Positions 47,276 through 58,217 of a DNA stretch of 64,000 nucleotides are shown piece by piece. Source of the DNA: Allodiplogaster sudhausi (Eukaryota; Nematoda; Chromadorea; Rhabditida; Diplogasteridae); NCBI GenBank assembly GCA_945643635.1, contig CALZFC010000243.1:140001-204000 (forward strand). The letters run 5' to 3'. The notes beneath the pieces were generated by a model that had not been told where the DNA came from, ran no database searches, and was given only the letters and a program-made list of their open reading frames with translations. Each line of letters opens with the position of its first letter. Within the stretch, counting starts at the first letter, position 1. The position numbers were made by a program, and so were the translations under genes.

Positions 47276-50058
47276 TCTCTTATCCCATTGTAAAGTTCCC
47301 GTCGATTTCTGCAAGATCTCATTATTTAACGCCAGATCTATTGTAAATAAGACCGCGGAATTAGCTAATGTTTTAAATCAGTCTTTCGGCATTATTGCAA
47401 TTGTAGAGTCTTGGCTCTCTTCTAAGTACCCAGATTCATTCATCTTAGCTGGCAATTCCAATTATAATGTTTATCGCACCGATCGCCCCGTCGCAAAGGG
47501 GGTGGAGTTTGTCTCTTAGTCCACTCCGCCATTTCTTGCAAGATTATCTTATCCAGCTCTACTGCAGGCTCTTTTGATCTTCTTGCCGTAGACAGTAGCT
47601 TTAACGGCGGCCTTGTTCGTATTATTACTGTATATCGTGCTCCGTCTTCTTCCGCTGAAGGCAACTCTAGTCTGATCAATTCTCTCCGCGATCTCTCTTC
47701 ATGCGCACATCCTACTATCATTCTGGGGGATCTGAACTTCCCCGAACTCTCCTGGTCTGTCCCTTCTTCCCCTCCAGTCGGCAGTGTCCCAGCCCAGGCA
47801 AAGCTCTTCCTCGACTTCACCTCCACCGCATTCTTCGCCCAACTCACCCCTTCCTTTACATGTAACTCCCACGTTCTTGATCTCATCCTTTGCAACACTC
47901 CCAATCTTCTTTCCAACGTATCTGTATGCCCACCTTTCGCCTCGTCTGATCATAACAGCGTAACAGCTGATCTTTCTCTCTCATTCCCTTTCCCCACTTT
48001 CACTTATATCAAGGATTTTTCCAGATGTGATTATGCTGCAGCCAACAATTTTTTACTATCATTCAATTTTTCTACCGCACACTCTACGATCACCTCTATA
48101 GATACGATGTACTCGCAACTTATCTCAGCTCTTCAGGCAACAGAGTCATTCTTTGTCCCTTATAAGAAAGTTAGCATTAACGGTGATAGACTTCCGGATC
48201 ATATCCTACGGTTACAACGCACCCGGTACCGTCTCTGGCTTCAGTCTCTTACTATTAAGTGCCTCCGTTCTCAATTTCAAAATAGCAAATGATCGTTATA
48301 ATAAGTCTGTCGACAAATACTCTCGTACCGTTGAGAAACATATTGTTGCATCTAAGAATACTTCCACCTTCTTTCGTTATATACGCAACAAGACCTCCTC
48401 TGAGCCGAGAGGCGTAGACACTCTCACTGACCATCTTGGTAATGACTGCTTCTTCTGACTTAGACAAGGCCGAACTTCTCTCGCTCACCTTTTCTTGCGC
48501 ATTCACATTAGATAATGGAATTCTCCCTCCCTTCTCAACCCCTACTTCTCGCTCTCCTTTTAATTTTGTCTTTGCTAGACATGAAATATGCCGAGCTATA
48601 AAGACCTGTTCCAATAGTTCTTGCATTACCCCTGATCATTTCAATATTAGATTTATTAAAAACCTTGCGATACCGATCAGCGAGTCTCTGGAATATATTT
48701 TTAATTTCTCACTCGTTTCATCGACTGTACCTAGCATTTGGAAACACTCTATTGTAGTCCCCATTAAGAAAAAGCCTCCTTTCTCTGATCCCACTAACTA
48801 TCGGCCCGTTTCTATCACGTGTATGTTTTCTAGACTATTTGAGAAGCTTATTTGCCGTAGACTGTCTTCGTGGTGTGATCTTAATAATATTTTACCAGAC
48901 GAACAATTTGGTTTTCGTCGTAAACGTTCTATAGAGTTCCAATTATTAGATTGCTTAGAACGCTGGACCCATTCTTTGCACCAAGGACATGCCACAGACG
49001 TTGTATACTTCGATCATGCTAAAGCTTTCGATAGGGTCAGTCATCCAAAGCTTATTTATAAACTCAAATGTCTCTCTTTCCCACCCGTTATAGTTAATTG
49101 GATAGCTAATTTTCTTGATAACCGATCTTTTGCTGTTCGTGTAGGCAGAACTCTTTCAAGCCCCCGTCCTGTCATAAGTGGTATCCCTCAAGGCACCGTT
49201 ATTGGCCCCCTCCTCTTCATCATTTACACTGCCGACCTCCCTCCTCTAGTCTCTGCTCAGGGTGCAACTTCTCGCTGCTTTGCGGATGATCTTAAAATAT
49301 TTCGGTCTTTTCCTCCGTCTCACAACAATCCCGATCTCCAGTCCGCCATTGACGTGGTCTCTCTTTGGGCTGACACATGGCAGCTTCCCCTTGCTCCTGA
49401 TAAGTGCTTTGTCTTGCATATCGGTAGAACTAATCCGCGAATTGCTTATACGCTTAGTGGCACTCCTCTCTCTTCCATCGTTTCCATTCGCGATCTTGGC
49501 ATTATTATCGATGACCGCTTATCGTTTTCTCTTCATTGTAATAAAATAGCCAATTCTGCCCTCGCAAAGGCATATCTTATTCTTCGGGCCCTCCGCACTT
49601 GTAACAAAAGTGTACTCTTATCTGCCTACACTATCTACGTACGCTCCATACTAGAAAACTGTACTACTGTCTATTCTCCCCATTTATTAAAAGATATCCG
49701 CGTTTTAGAAAAAGTCCAGAATTACTTTACCCGCGTTATTTTCCGTCGATGTTATGGCTATTCAGCATTATTCGTCCCTCCTAGTGAGGAAAGGAACCGC
49801 ATCCTCTCCCTCCCTTCTCTTAAAGCGCGTCGGGAAGATTTTGATTTCACATTGGCTCGTCGCCTCATATTTGGTCATAGAAAACTGTCCCTTAGTCACC
49901 CCCATCACTTTTATTTCCGTAATTCCCGAACTCGTGGCCTCTCGTTTAAATTAGCTTACCCAACAAGTCGATTGAAAGCTCGGTCTCATTCCTTCTTTAT
50001 CCGTGCCGCGAAGCTATTCAATTCTATTGCCAGCAATAAGCCTTCGGTTGTTTTATGA
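47275..50058 (+). pseudogene. LINE ORF2: endonuclease + reverse transcriptase
   Basis: Endonuclease: ISLFNARSIVNKTAEL, IVESWLSS, GDLNFPELSW, HVLDLILCN, SSDHNSVTADLS. Frames change near 47495, 48270 and 48440 (three frameshifts). The RT is then open for 540 codons (48436-50058): NYRPVSITCMFSRLFEKL, EQFGFRRKRSIEFQLL, VVYFDHAKAFDRVSHPKL, SGIPQGTVIGPLLF and the catalytic box CFADDLKIF. It would nick the target and reverse transcribe the element's RNA if intact. Confidence 0.85.
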
Positions 50059-52085
50059 TCTGTACAATTTATATTTATATTCATTTTCATTCATTTTATT
50101 TATTTTTACTCGCTAAATTTTACCTCCACGTATCACTAAGAGGAGAGGTGATAAGACGCACCCTTGTGGTACTCCACTGGAGACCACTCTAGAATCGGAC
50201 AGAGAGTAGTTTACTCGTACATTGAAGGACCTGTTAGAGAGAAAAGACGAAAACCACGATAAAAGACTACCACCGATCCCGAGCACGGACAGTTTATAGA
50301 TTAGCTTCTCGTGCGATACAACATCAAAAGCTTTTGCAAAGTCAACATACAGCATATCAGTGCACTTTCCTTTACCAAGTGCAGAGATCCAGTCATTGGA
50401 CGCCGTAAGAAAGTTAGTCTCGACTGAGCGTCGGGCACAAAAACCATGCTGCTCTGGGGGAACAAAGCCATGCAAATTTGACCACCTGATTAGTTTGGGA
50501 CGAATGCACCTCTCGAGAACTTTAATAGGCGCAGGAGACAGAGATATTGGACGGAAGTGAGAGACAGATGATGGCATGCTTATTTTGTTAAGGGCAATAA
50601 CAGTAGTTTGTTTCCAGAGTGTCGGAACTTGCCCAAGAGACAGCGAAATATTGAAAAGGTAGGACAGCGGCTCAGCTAGAACAGAGGCACATTCGCGGTA
50701 AACAATCTGGGGAATATTCTCAGAATTGAGGGAGACAGAAGATGTTTTAAAACAGTTTGTGGCATAACAATGATATCGCAAAGTGAATGGGAAAAAGGAG
50801 TAGAGCTTGAATAATCCGGCAATTTACCATTATCCTTAACAAATACAGAGGAAAAATATTCTGCAAGAGCATTAGCTTTAGCAGTATCACCAATACATTG
50901 CGCGCCTGATAGATCAACAAGAGCACCAATGGTGGGAAGACGTTTTAGTCTAGCGCCAACATATGCAAAGAGAGATTTGCTAGATTTCATTATTCTAGAT
51001 TCGCGGTTACGATTAAACTTATCAATTTCAATGGAGATTTTCTTGCAAATACGACGATATTCATTTCTAACAGGCATACAGTTTAATTTAGAGTAGAGAG
51101 CAGCTTTGTGAGAGAGAAGAGATTTAATGTGCGGAGGATAGGAATCATAAGGCAATCGACTAGAACGCAGAGGAGTATTTTTATACAAATATGCAGAGAG
51201 AAGGGCTAGGAAGCGCTCATGTAAGTCATCAATTGATTCAAAGTTATCAAATGCAGCTATCCAAGAAACAGATGAGAGTGCCGCGCATAGACTAGCATAA
51301 TCGGTTTTTCGAAAATCATACATAGGTTCGGATAACACAGGTTGATATTCTAGAGAGAGAAGAAAATTAACGGACGCATGATCGGAGGAAGCGAACGGGG
51401 CCGAGACGGTACAAGAAGAGACACAACCAGGTGGAGCGAAAACAACATCTAGTATCTTATCACCACGAGTAGGAGAGGAAACATACTGTATAAAATTCAA
51501 ATCAGCTGAGAAGTCTAAAAGCAACTTAGATTGTGCGTTTGCGGCGTAAGAAGAACACTAGTCTACATGTAAATTTAAATCTCCTAATAGTACAGAAGCA
51601 TATGGAATAGAGAGAAGAGTATCCAGACAATTAAAGAACGTGATATTTTGGGCAGAAGAGGTAGAGGGGGGTCGATATGCAACGACAATACGAGTTCGAG
51701 AAACGCTAACCGGGGAGCTGATATCAATCGCTAAAACATCACAGTTCGATTTCACAGATAGTTTGACAGTGACGGCATCGATAAAGTGCGAGCATAGTAT
51801 AAGCACTCCACCACCTCGCTTGGCTAGCCTATCTGCACGAAATAAGGTGTAAGGAAGGTCAGCAACAATTTCAGAGTCAAGAATATTCGAATTTAACCAG
51901 GTTTCACAAATTGCAACAATCTGAGGCTTATGGCTAGCAAGAAACGTATGCAAATGATGTAACTTTTTGACAAGCGAGCATGCATTAAAGAGGAATACAG
52001 AGATATTTCTGGCGCCTAGGCAGTGGCGTTTCCCTGACTGGATGGAGCGGCTTGAGGCGTGGGCAAGCCGAGAGCAGTTCTAGTG

Positions 52086-52322
52086 TTCTAGCAGATAAGT
52101 GTGCTGATGAAATTTAACTACCTTTCCTTTCTCAAAGACTCGTTGATCTCTATAAGTTCACTTTTCTCACAATCAGTACACGCATCGAAAAATGTCCTAA
52201 AGAGTGCAGTACATATGAAAATTTCCCTGTCGAAAAGGAATAAAAGGGCTGATCGCAAAGGGTTTCCATCATTGCTTGCTCCTCTAACCCCGCTGGTCGG
52301 TCTACTCCTCTCTGCCTCCGAA
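52086..52322. other. Promoter region of small-gene copy 1
   Basis: Similar to 61010-61232 (GTTGATCTCTA, ATATGAAAATTT, AAAGGGCTGATCG, CCATCATTGCTTGCTCC). A TATA-like box AATAAAAGGG lies at 52239-52248. Confidence 0.55.
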
Positions 52323-52695
52323 ATGGACAAATCCGCCTACTTCGCCGCCCCCGCTGCCTCTGGCGCCGGAAACTATAACCGGCGGCAAGAACTACGTCTC
52401 CGAGGGATACGCCTGGGACGCCGCCCCCGCAGCCTCGCAGCCTGCTCCGGCCTACGGGCAGCAGCAGGGTTACGGGCAGCAGAGCTACGGGCAGAATCAG
52501 AGTTCGTTTTCTTGTGCCCCTACCCCGCCTCACCCGCTCTAATTTCGCTTTTAGGGTTCTAGCTGCAATAAAAACTTTTACGTTCTGACTTCATTTTCCT
52601 CCTTCACCCAACCTCCTTTAAACCCCTTACTCTTTCCAGATCTGCCGGTGACGAAGCCCCGCCTCGACCAGTCGTGCTACCTCGGACCGAACTAG
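52323..52695 (+). pseudogene. Small Gly/Tyr/Gln-rich gene, copy 1 (frameshifted)
   Basis: Two exons, 52323-52501 and 52640-52695. The start reads MDKSAYFAAPAASGAGNY. A 2-bp deletion relative to copy 2 (ACTATAACC against ACTACGGAACC) then breaks the frame; downstream, the other frame reads GGKNYVSEGYAWDAAP, YGQQQGYGQQSYGQNQ and, after the intron, LPVTKPRLDQSCYLGPN and stop. AATAAA follows at 52767. The YGQQ repeats are low-complexity, prion-like in composition. The family was not recognised. It has an extra YGQQS unit compared with copy 2. Confidence 0.6.
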
Positions 52696-53518
52696 GCGGA
52701 TGGACCCTCTCCACTTTCCAAGAATCTCTCCTCCCTCTCTTCCCTTCCTCCCTTTCCCGCGACGGTAGAATAAAGTCTATAGTGTTGAGATCTGACAGTG
52801 CTTTATGGAAATATCTTGATATCGGAAAACAAGTTAAAATTAAACGTTCTTCAGACATTTTAAGCGTTAAAGACGAAAAAAAAAAACAAACTCATGGGGG
52901 CTAGGTCTAATGTGCCCAAAAACATATATGTAGGAATTTAAAGATGACCTAAATAAAATTTTCGCTAGCGGTCAAAATGTTCTTTTTTTTCGCCTGCATT
53001 AGAGTTGAATGCTTGCTTTGGATGGACTAACTTCTGTGCATAGCGAAAATCGTCGATCTTTCTGTTATGGGTTCAACTTTTATATCAGCACCTGTCATTC
53101 ATCTTTGCTAAAATTGTATGCGCGGCCGATATACAAGGAATATGTATACGGTAAAAAATAAATCATACCTTCCTATGAATTCTTTTTTCCTGCTCTTCAT
53201 TGAGGCAATTCTCGCCCTTTCGGTGAAAGTGTCAAATGCAAACGAGCTTATTGTTAGTGAAGACAGCTGTACAAAGGTGAAGCTGAATATTTCGTGAAAT
53301 TTAATTAACATCCAGACCATACGATGTGTCACCTGCTTCTACAGCATATGATGCTTATCCATCTACCCACTTGGGTAACGACGCTTTCGGTTGTGCGGTG
53401 GACAGCGAGTTCGGGCAGAGTGAACAACGGGTCAGACAAGGACAACGAGTCGTGGTCAGGTCATGTCGAGAGGACAAGTCGATGAAATTTTATTGTTTCG
53501 ACAAGTTGCCAAGTCACA
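52696..53518. other. Intergenic; possible broken secreted-protein exon
   Basis: 53176 opens with a signal-peptide-like MNSFFLLFIEAILAL but hits a stop at once; a one-base shift would continue to a Cys and a GT donor. A following block (53316-53480) has no clear frame. No gene was called. Confidence 0.4.
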
Positions 53519-53871
53519 ATTCAATTTTTAAATTTTAATGCCATTTAATTGTGATAGTTGTATATGAATGTATAAAAAGTTTGCTCGAAATATTTAAAAT
53601 GAATAACATCCTGAACGAGGGAAGAACTGATCGATCACTGCACTTTATCGTTTATAAATTGATCGGTCGTTTATAAATTGATACAGTAGCTTATGAAAAC
53701 CACCAGGCCAAATAATTTTTATAAATTTTATTAACCAACTGTTTGTTTGAGTGCAGTTGTGCTGGCGGGGGAGAGGCGGCGTGTCCAAGCCATGCCGACC
53801 TGGCCGGCTATTTATGCATATCGCGCCAAAGCGGAATCACGGAACGGATCATACTCGGATGTTTGGATGCA

Positions 53872-53970
53872 AGTGCGAAAGAGACCTTCCATGTGAACTA
53901 TCCTCCAAGGAGCTCCTCTACACCTTCAAAAGCCGCAACCTCAGCTAAACATTTCTAAAAAAATATATTT
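53872..53970 (+). pseudogene. Possible interrupted last exon
   Basis: Directly after the repeat boundary, a stretch reads CERDLPCELSSKELLYTFKS, then RNLS and a stop at 53946-53948, with AATAAA at about 53972. This looks like the end of a coding exon into which the repeat module was inserted. Unrecognised and weakly supported. Confidence 0.25.
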
Positions 53971-53999
53971 AAATAAAGACACAAAGAAACACCTATACA

Positions 54000-55080
54000 T
54001 TTTACAAGTCATAGAGATGAAAAAGAAGTTAAATAGGACTTAAAAATACAAGTTAGATAATAAACTGATTCTGAGTTGTTCTGGACTCTTTAGCAACACG
54101 GGATCTCCAGTCTCCAGAGAGGTCAGAGAAAGAGAGAGAGACAGAGAGAAAGAGAGAAAATTAACATAAACAATTTGAGTGTGTTTGCTATTTTAGCGTA
54201 TCTGTTTTATGCGTCCAGCGGAAAAAAAAACATCAGCGAATAATATTAGAAAGCCGTTTATTCAACCGAACTACGACAATTGGAGTATCAATGTTTTTTT
54301 GAATATAATGACAAGAAAACCACCGGTGTGGCCTAACACGGAGATGCCTGGTGTGAGTCAAATCATCTGAGAATCTCACAAAGTCCATATTAAAAGTAGA
54401 ATGTATATATTAACATTTTCCTTCTCCCTCTCTCTCCCTTTCTCTCTCTCTTTATCTTTCTCTCTGGCCACTCATTGTCAGTAGACTGGAGATGCCAACT
54501 GCCTGCGCGCCTAGCAAAGTGAGCCGCTGCTGGGAGTCCTCGGTATAGGCATCGGATGATAGCCGGTAGAGAATGAGAGTGAATCAGAGAGTAAAGAGAA
54601 TAAGAGAGAATGAGAGGAGAGATAATTAATGACAGAGGGAGAGAGGGAAAGGAGAGTAGGAGAGGGAGCCGTGAAGGAGACTGGAATGACAAAAGTGAAG
54701 AGGAAGAGTTAAGAGAGTCTATCTGTAAGACGCAAGGAGAGGTACATACAAACCTGCCAAGCAATGAGAATGTGGGAGAATGGGACTGAGGGCCTCTCTG
54801 TTAATTTTTTGTTAAAAATTTAATTTTTATTCTTAAAGTTGAACAAATTTTGAAAATTCATATCTGGCTTTAAAGTCAACATTTTTGTTCTTCTTTTTTC
54901 TTTCAAGTTCTAGTCGTATGCCTAATAAAAAGTATCTCAACGCTTTATTTTGAAAAGTTTCATTTTGCCACCGTGTATTGGTTTTTTGAAGAAAAAAAAT
55001 TATGAAAATACTGTCTTTTACATTAAACAAATGAACATGCTTAACTATTTTCGAGTACAAATAATCAATCCAATGTTTAT
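54000..55080. other. Loop of the inverted repeat, no gene seen
   Basis: AT-rich DNA with CT/GA tracts near 54125-54160, 54420-54470 and 54590-54730. The open frames are low-complexity. Confidence 0.5.
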
Positions 55081-55121
55081 CTTTTAACAGGCGCACCACT
55101 TCGCGGTCGTCGAAGCCAGAC

Positions 55122-55456
55122 TGCTGTGCTGGCGGGGGAGAGGCGGCGTGTCCAAGCCCTGCCGACCTGGTCGGCTATTTGCTATGTATATCGCGCCCAA
55201 AGCGGAATCACGGAACGGATCATACTCGGATGTTTGGATGCAGATAAACTCGCCATATATTACTTTTGTGTGAAATTTACTCTGAGACAAGAGAACCCGG
55301 CACATTTGGTGCGCCGGCCGACTTTTTTTATCTGCATCCAAACATCCGAGTATGATCCGTTCCGTGATTCCGCTTTGGGCGCGATATATGTACATAAATA
55401 GCCGACCAGGTCGGCATGGCTTGGACACGCCGCCTCTCCCCCGCCAGCACAACTGC
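55122..55456. repeat. Foldback of the 118-bp GC-rich module
   Basis: A plus-strand copy (55122-55239) and a minus-strand copy (55333-55456) of the module form a hairpin with a 93-bp loop. A third copy is at 53757-53871. All three end exactly at GGATGCA, so the module has a sharp boundary. Confidence 0.8.
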
Positions 55457-55702
55457 ATTCAAACAAACAGTTGCTTTATAAAATTTATAAAAATTATTTG
55501 GCCTGGTGGTTTTCATAAGCTACTGAATCAATTTATAAACGACCGATCAAATTATAAACGATAACGTGCAGAGATCGATCAGTTCTTCCCTCGTTTAGGA
55601 TGTTATTCATTTTAATTATTTCGAGCAAACTTTTTTTAGCCGAATCAATATACATTCATATACAACCATTACAATTAAATGTCATTAAAATTTAAAAATT
55701 GG

Positions 55703-56861
55703 GATAACATTTCACTTTTTATTTACCGAACACAAGCAAGTAAGATCACCGCCAGTAACATCCATTCAGATTTATTGTTTGGCCAAAAGTTTATTATATC
55801 TGTTTATAATCACAACAATTACAAAAGGTTCTCTTATTTCTTATATAGTTATTATTCTACTTGCTTCACATGTTCTCTATATTGTCTGCTTGATGATGTC
55901 AGTGCTTTTTCTAATACCCAACACCATTCTGGAAATCATCGGGCCCTGAGAGAACTCTGTCAAGTGCAAATAAATCAAAGGAAATGAAACAACTGCAATT
56001 AGGATTCTGAAATAGTACTTTGCCGGTGCCGGATTGGCCAGAGTCTCATATGTAGAAAGAGTCAGACAACACTGTTGTCAATGTTGTTTGACTCTTTCGT
56101 TCACAGCAGACTTTTCACTTCTTCACGAAAGTCTCGCATATGTCAAAATGTAGTTTTGAAGTGAAACTGATGGTGAGAATGAAGCAAAATATATTTACAG
56201 AACAGCTGAATATGAAAGATAATTTCGTGTGCTCTCTTGTCAGCTGTATTAAAAGTACTTGAATATTACTTTTATATAACGAAAAATTCAATAGAAACAA
56301 GAAGTTGCCCCTGAGCGCAAGAATGCCGTATCCCATGGGAACAAAAATTACATCTATGCGCAAATGTATGTACATAGTATATGTATATGTACTTACATAG
56401 GACTTTATTTGTTATGTATGCGAGTGATTCTCACGTATGAATATTTGAGTATGTACTACATGTGAAGCTGCACTATTCCCTCATCCACATTCACTAATGC
56501 CAGAGTCATCCTCATCCGAAAATTTCGATTTCCACTTTGCCTCTTTTTCTTTGATTTGAATGCCAAATAAGGCATCCGACTCCTTAAACCGAGTACTGCG
56601 TAATCGCAAGTGTAAGAGTTCATTGCAATAACCGTTTATTTTACGCCATTAAAATGGCAGGCGGCATCGATTTCATTATAGAAATAGATGGGTATTGAAG
56701 CTTGGCATCTAAGGTATTCGATGAAGTTTCAGCTGGAAGTTGAAACTTCATCGAATAGTTACTTAATTTTATGATGTCATTTGATAGATGGAATTAAAAC
56801 ATCGCTTCAAGTAGATTCATAACTATCCATAAGTATACGGCATAATCATTGAAACTACATA
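55703..56861. other. Intergenic with two small hairpins
   Basis: Shares blocks with 21.4-22.1 kb. Hairpins: 56056-56097 (16-bp arms, AAAGAGTCAGACAACA, one G:U) and 56716-56756 (16-bp perfect arms, ATTCGATGAAGTTTCA, 9-base loop). No gene. Confidence 0.55.
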
Positions 56862-58217
56862 TTAAAGTAGTGTAGGAGTTATCTTTGCATATCTAATTGC
56901 ACTGCTCAAGCCGAGCATCTTGGAAAAATTACGAGGCAAGAGTAAATCGACAATGATTCGTCGAATGCGACTGTTGAAGATGAACATTAGTACGGCCGGA
57001 GAGAGCGCGCGGTTATCGAGGAGGTAAGCGGTCAACTGAGCGATTCTATACTTTAGAATGTCACTTAATTTATCTTCTTAGATTTCACTTCGTTTATTAA
57101 AAAAAAACCTTTTTGTAGATCAAAAGAAATTAATCCTTACTTCCATAAATGTGTAGATATTAGCGGCTGTCAAGCGAGGACAGTTCCAGAGGAGAAGCTG
57201 AATGTATTCAGTTAATGAGCAATTTCAATGAAAATATATGTAAATACCAGATAAATGGAAGCCGGAGTGTCGATGGCACTCTGAGCGAGTCCATAGAAGA
57301 CGAGTCTCAGCTCATTCCGACTTGTCCGGCCCCCCGAGGAATGCAACTTTCGTATACAGTAAGTTGTGGCTGTGTAGAAGAGAAGAGAGAGGGCCGTGGT
57401 GGAGATGTGCACAATCACTATCACTTGGAACAAGTTGTACTAAATAAACAACCCTTGTTCATTATGCCTTTTCTTATGAACAAAATTTAAGAAAAGTGAG
57501 TTATAAAACTACCCAGGGCTTCTTGGACAAGTCAGTGATTCCTCTGTAGAGAACATCCTTCTCCATTGTGGTGAAGGGAACATACACAGTCCGTATGACC
57601 CAGTTCTCCCATGTGGTTACCAGGGTAGCAGCAGAGACAATAATCACACAGAATGGGAAAAAGCGGCGCCAGAACTGAACCATGAAATAAGCATAGTTAT
57701 CATGCATTCCTGCATTATACATCAGGCTTCGCGTGGCACAAAATACCTCCCGATGAGAAAACGGGAAAAAGAAGACTGTCAAGCGGTTGAAAGCGATGAA
57801 GACGTTGATGTACTTTTGTCCCATATTGCAAAAGAAAGTTAGCCTGAAAGTGGCTAATGTTATTCTCAGAACATGGTGTCATCCTTGAAACAACGTTCTT
57901 TGAAGCAATTCCGAAGACGATTTGAGCTCCTTCACTTGGGAAGAAGAGGCCGATAAACGGAGACGTATTCAAACGGTAGGCAAGGAATGATGACGTTAAT
58001 AATACTATATCCTGCATAATATAAATTAAACGATTCGATAGCCGGCACAAGTAAAAATTCATCTTACTACTATGCCGCCTAGCAGAAAGAGGTTATAGAA
58101 TGCAGAGCCACAGTCAATTTTTCGTCGTTGAATAACAATGGCCATTTCTGCGATGTAAACTGCAGCGAGCCACGGCGCGTATGCAAAGAACACGAAGAAC
58201 ATGAACGTGAAACCCAT
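56862..58217 (-). CDS. Srg-like chemoreceptor paralogue, likely frameshifted
   Basis: Inverted paralogue of the receptor at 23008-24410, with the same seven exons: 58217-58068, 58011-57895, about 57850-57747, 57674-57513, 57439-57248, 57197-57141, 57035-56862. Exons 1, 2 and 4-7 have the same or compatible lengths and open frames (MGFTFMFFVFFAYAPW, YINVFIAFNRLTVFFF, IRRIIVDLLLPRNF). At the start of exon 3 it has CCACTTTCAGG where the paralogue has TCACTTTCCAGG; the single-base loss leaves no acceptor that restores the frame with the phase-0 donor at 57894. It is either a young pseudogene or uses an unseen splice form. The tail ends KITPTLL, different from its partner. Confidence 0.72.

Larger units (their letters stand above)
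45873..50138 (+). mobile_element. Plus-strand LINE, near full length, SL1-headed
   Basis: A non-LTR retrotransposon of about 4.27 kb whose first 22 bases are exactly SL1. ORF1 spans 46166-47275 and ORF2 about 47275-50058. It is embedded in an older LINE on the other strand. Three frameshifts in ORF2 and one stop in ORF1 make this copy inactive, although the RT domain is open. The 3' end is AT-rich with ATTT runs and meets the older element at about 50138-50146. No target duplication was found, consistent with a deletion at the target. The RT sequence resembles the CR1/Jockey group; finer placement is inference. Confidence 0.82.
45384..52085 (-). mobile_element. Minus-strand LINE, interrupted by a second LINE
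   Basis: Non-LTR retrotransposon read right to left. 52010-50676 carries an APE-type endonuclease (FNACSLVKK near the start, ICETWLNS, GDLNLHVD, SSDHASVNF) with one in-frame TAG near 51557. 50781-50146 continues the reverse transcriptase (FRPISLSPAPIKVLERC, HGFCARRSVE, YVDFAKAFDVVSHEKL, SGVPQGCVLSPLL) after a frameshift. It stops abruptly near 50146. The C-terminal end (ARRNSFACRIQSWYKSLP, FKRHLASLP) reappears at about 45870-45540, followed by a 3' UTR and an (ATT)n tail at 45396-45422. The plus-strand LINE separates the two parts. Around 240 residues including the YADD region are missing, so the insertion came with a deletion. Type: CR1/Jockey-like (inference). Dead. Confidence 0.78.
53519..55702. 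repeat. Large inverted repeat, 1.46-kb loop
   Basis: The left arm (53519-53871) and right arm (55333-55702) are inverted copies of about 360 bp. They share AACCACCAGGCCAAATAATT, AACTGTTTGTTTGA, GTGCTGGCGGGGGAGAGGCG, CGGAATCACGGAACGGATCA and GATGTTTGGATGCA at the inner end. Small indels separate the arms. The GC-rich inner 118 bp also occurs a third time at 55122-55239. Confidence 0.85.

Noticed and set aside
53176..53480. Gene for a small secreted Cys-rich protein
   Set aside because: The signal-peptide-like start MNSFFLLFIEAILAL is followed at once by an in-frame stop, and the next candidate exon (IRCVTCFYSI) also stops; at most a remnant.
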